Assembly: GCA_024114885.1 (NCBI GenBank)
Contig: CP099424.1
Coordinates: 1,240,001 to 1,304,000 of the forward strand
Source of the DNA: Septoria linicola
Lineage: Eukaryota; Ascomycota; Dothideomycetes; Mycosphaerellales; Mycosphaerellaceae
Direction of reading: 5' to 3'
Length of the DNA: 64,000 nt
Shown here: piece by piece, positions 63,642 through 64,000 of the stretch
How positions within the stretch are numbered: position 1 is the first letter of the stretch
Layout of the letters: each line of letters begins with the position of its first letter
Program-made: the position numbers and the translations under genes
Notes under the pieces: generated by a model
Seen by the model: only the letters and a program-made list of their open reading frames with translations
Databases searched by the model: none
Told to the model about the DNA's origin: nothing

Positions 63642-64000
63642 TCAGCGCCTCGAGAATGCCTCATCTCCTTGACTCACGCCGAGTACGAACCTCCCAAATC
63701 TCCCAGTGTGGCTCAGATATACCTTGTCATCCGCGAGGCCGACGCTCAATTCTCTTGGTGACCGAATGGTTCTCATCACGATCAAGAAGAGGTCGTCGGT
63801 CAGTGACGAGAGTGCCACTTTGAAGGACGTATAGTGTCTGTGCTCCTCCCAATGCCATGCGTCCAGTTCTAGATCCTCGCCCGCACTTGCATCGACAGCT
63901 GACGCGTAAGGTATGCTCAACTGCTTGTGGACTGGATGTGGAGTCGGTATAGGGGAGTCAAGAATAGCCTGGAGTTCCTTGTCGCCGATCATCAAGCACA
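63642..64000 (-). CDS. unrecognised partial protein at the right edge
   Basis: The frame is open from the window edge and ends with a stop at 63642, giving about 119 residues. The sequence (MIGDKELQAILDSPIPTPHPVHKQL .. DAWHWEEHRHYTSFKVALSSLTDDLFLIVMRTIRSPRELSV) has natural composition and hydrophobic periodicity but no recognised domain, signal or membrane segment. The 5' part lies outside the window, so the start cannot be chosen. It could instead be an out-of-frame shadow. Confidence 0.45.
   Translation of the reverse strand, partial: CLMIGDKELQAILDSPIPTPHPVHKQLSIPYASAVDASAGEDLELDAWHWEEHRHYTSFKVALSSLTDDLFLIVMRTIRSPRELSVGLADDKVYLSHTGRFGRFVLGVSQGDEAFSRR

Overview
The window is nuclear DNA of a filamentous ascomycete, most likely a dothideomycete. 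Genes carry 40-65 nt spliceosomal introns with GTRNGT donors, CTAAC/CTGAC-type branch points and (C/T)AG acceptors, and the families are typical of Pezizomycotina: HacA, Ilv2, a Zn2Cys6 regulator, GH65 acid trehalase, an Old Yellow Enzyme and small secreted cysteine-rich proteins. The class-level placement is inference from protein style; I cannot name a species. About 28 protein genes and three tRNA genes are supported, with no rRNA, CRISPR array or intact transposase.

Layout. 1-14.9 kb: a gene running off the left edge, an allantoate-permease-type MFS transporter, an SDR oxidoreductase, a DUF1295 membrane enzyme convergent with a PEP-mutase/isocitrate-lyase-like enzyme, a small Kex2-type secreted peptide precursor, a wax-synthase-like acyltransferase and a short conserved protein. 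15-24.8 kb: two paralogous tiny secreted cysteine-rich peptides, a Rab GTPase, a hypothetical protein, an RNPS1-like splicing protein, a TIR element and an intron-laden tRNA-Ala(AGC). 25-32 kb: TRAPPC12-like protein divergent from acetolactate synthase, a BTB protein, tRNA-Ile(AAT) and a sulfotransferase-like gene with an in-frame stop. 32-41 kb: a Zn2Cys6 regulator, a spindle-type coiled-coil protein and an unknown membrane protein. 41-46 kb: tRNA-Ala(TGC) with two introns, then a divergent betaine-aldehyde-dehydrogenase/choline-oxidase pair, which would convert choline to glycine betaine. 46-64 kb: a second TIR element, a DHA1-type MFS transporter, a lipid-kinase-like protein, a small membrane-anchored protein, hacA with its unconventional intron, an unknown two-TM protein, an Old Yellow Enzyme, acid trehalase and a fragment at the right edge.

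The most unusual content is the pair of tRNA-Ala genes. Each carries a normal tRNA intron after position 37 plus a second, ectopic insertion (54 nt in the acceptor stem of one, 53 nt after the D-loop side of the other). Each insertion begins GTAAGT, contains CTAAC near its 3' end and finishes in CAG, exactly like the mRNA introns of this genome. Removing the insertions restores a 72-nt alanine tRNA with the G3:U70 identity pair in both cases. Also notable are the family of very small secreted peptides, a GC-AG intron in the first MFS gene, and a 23-nt rather than the usual 20-nt hacA intron.
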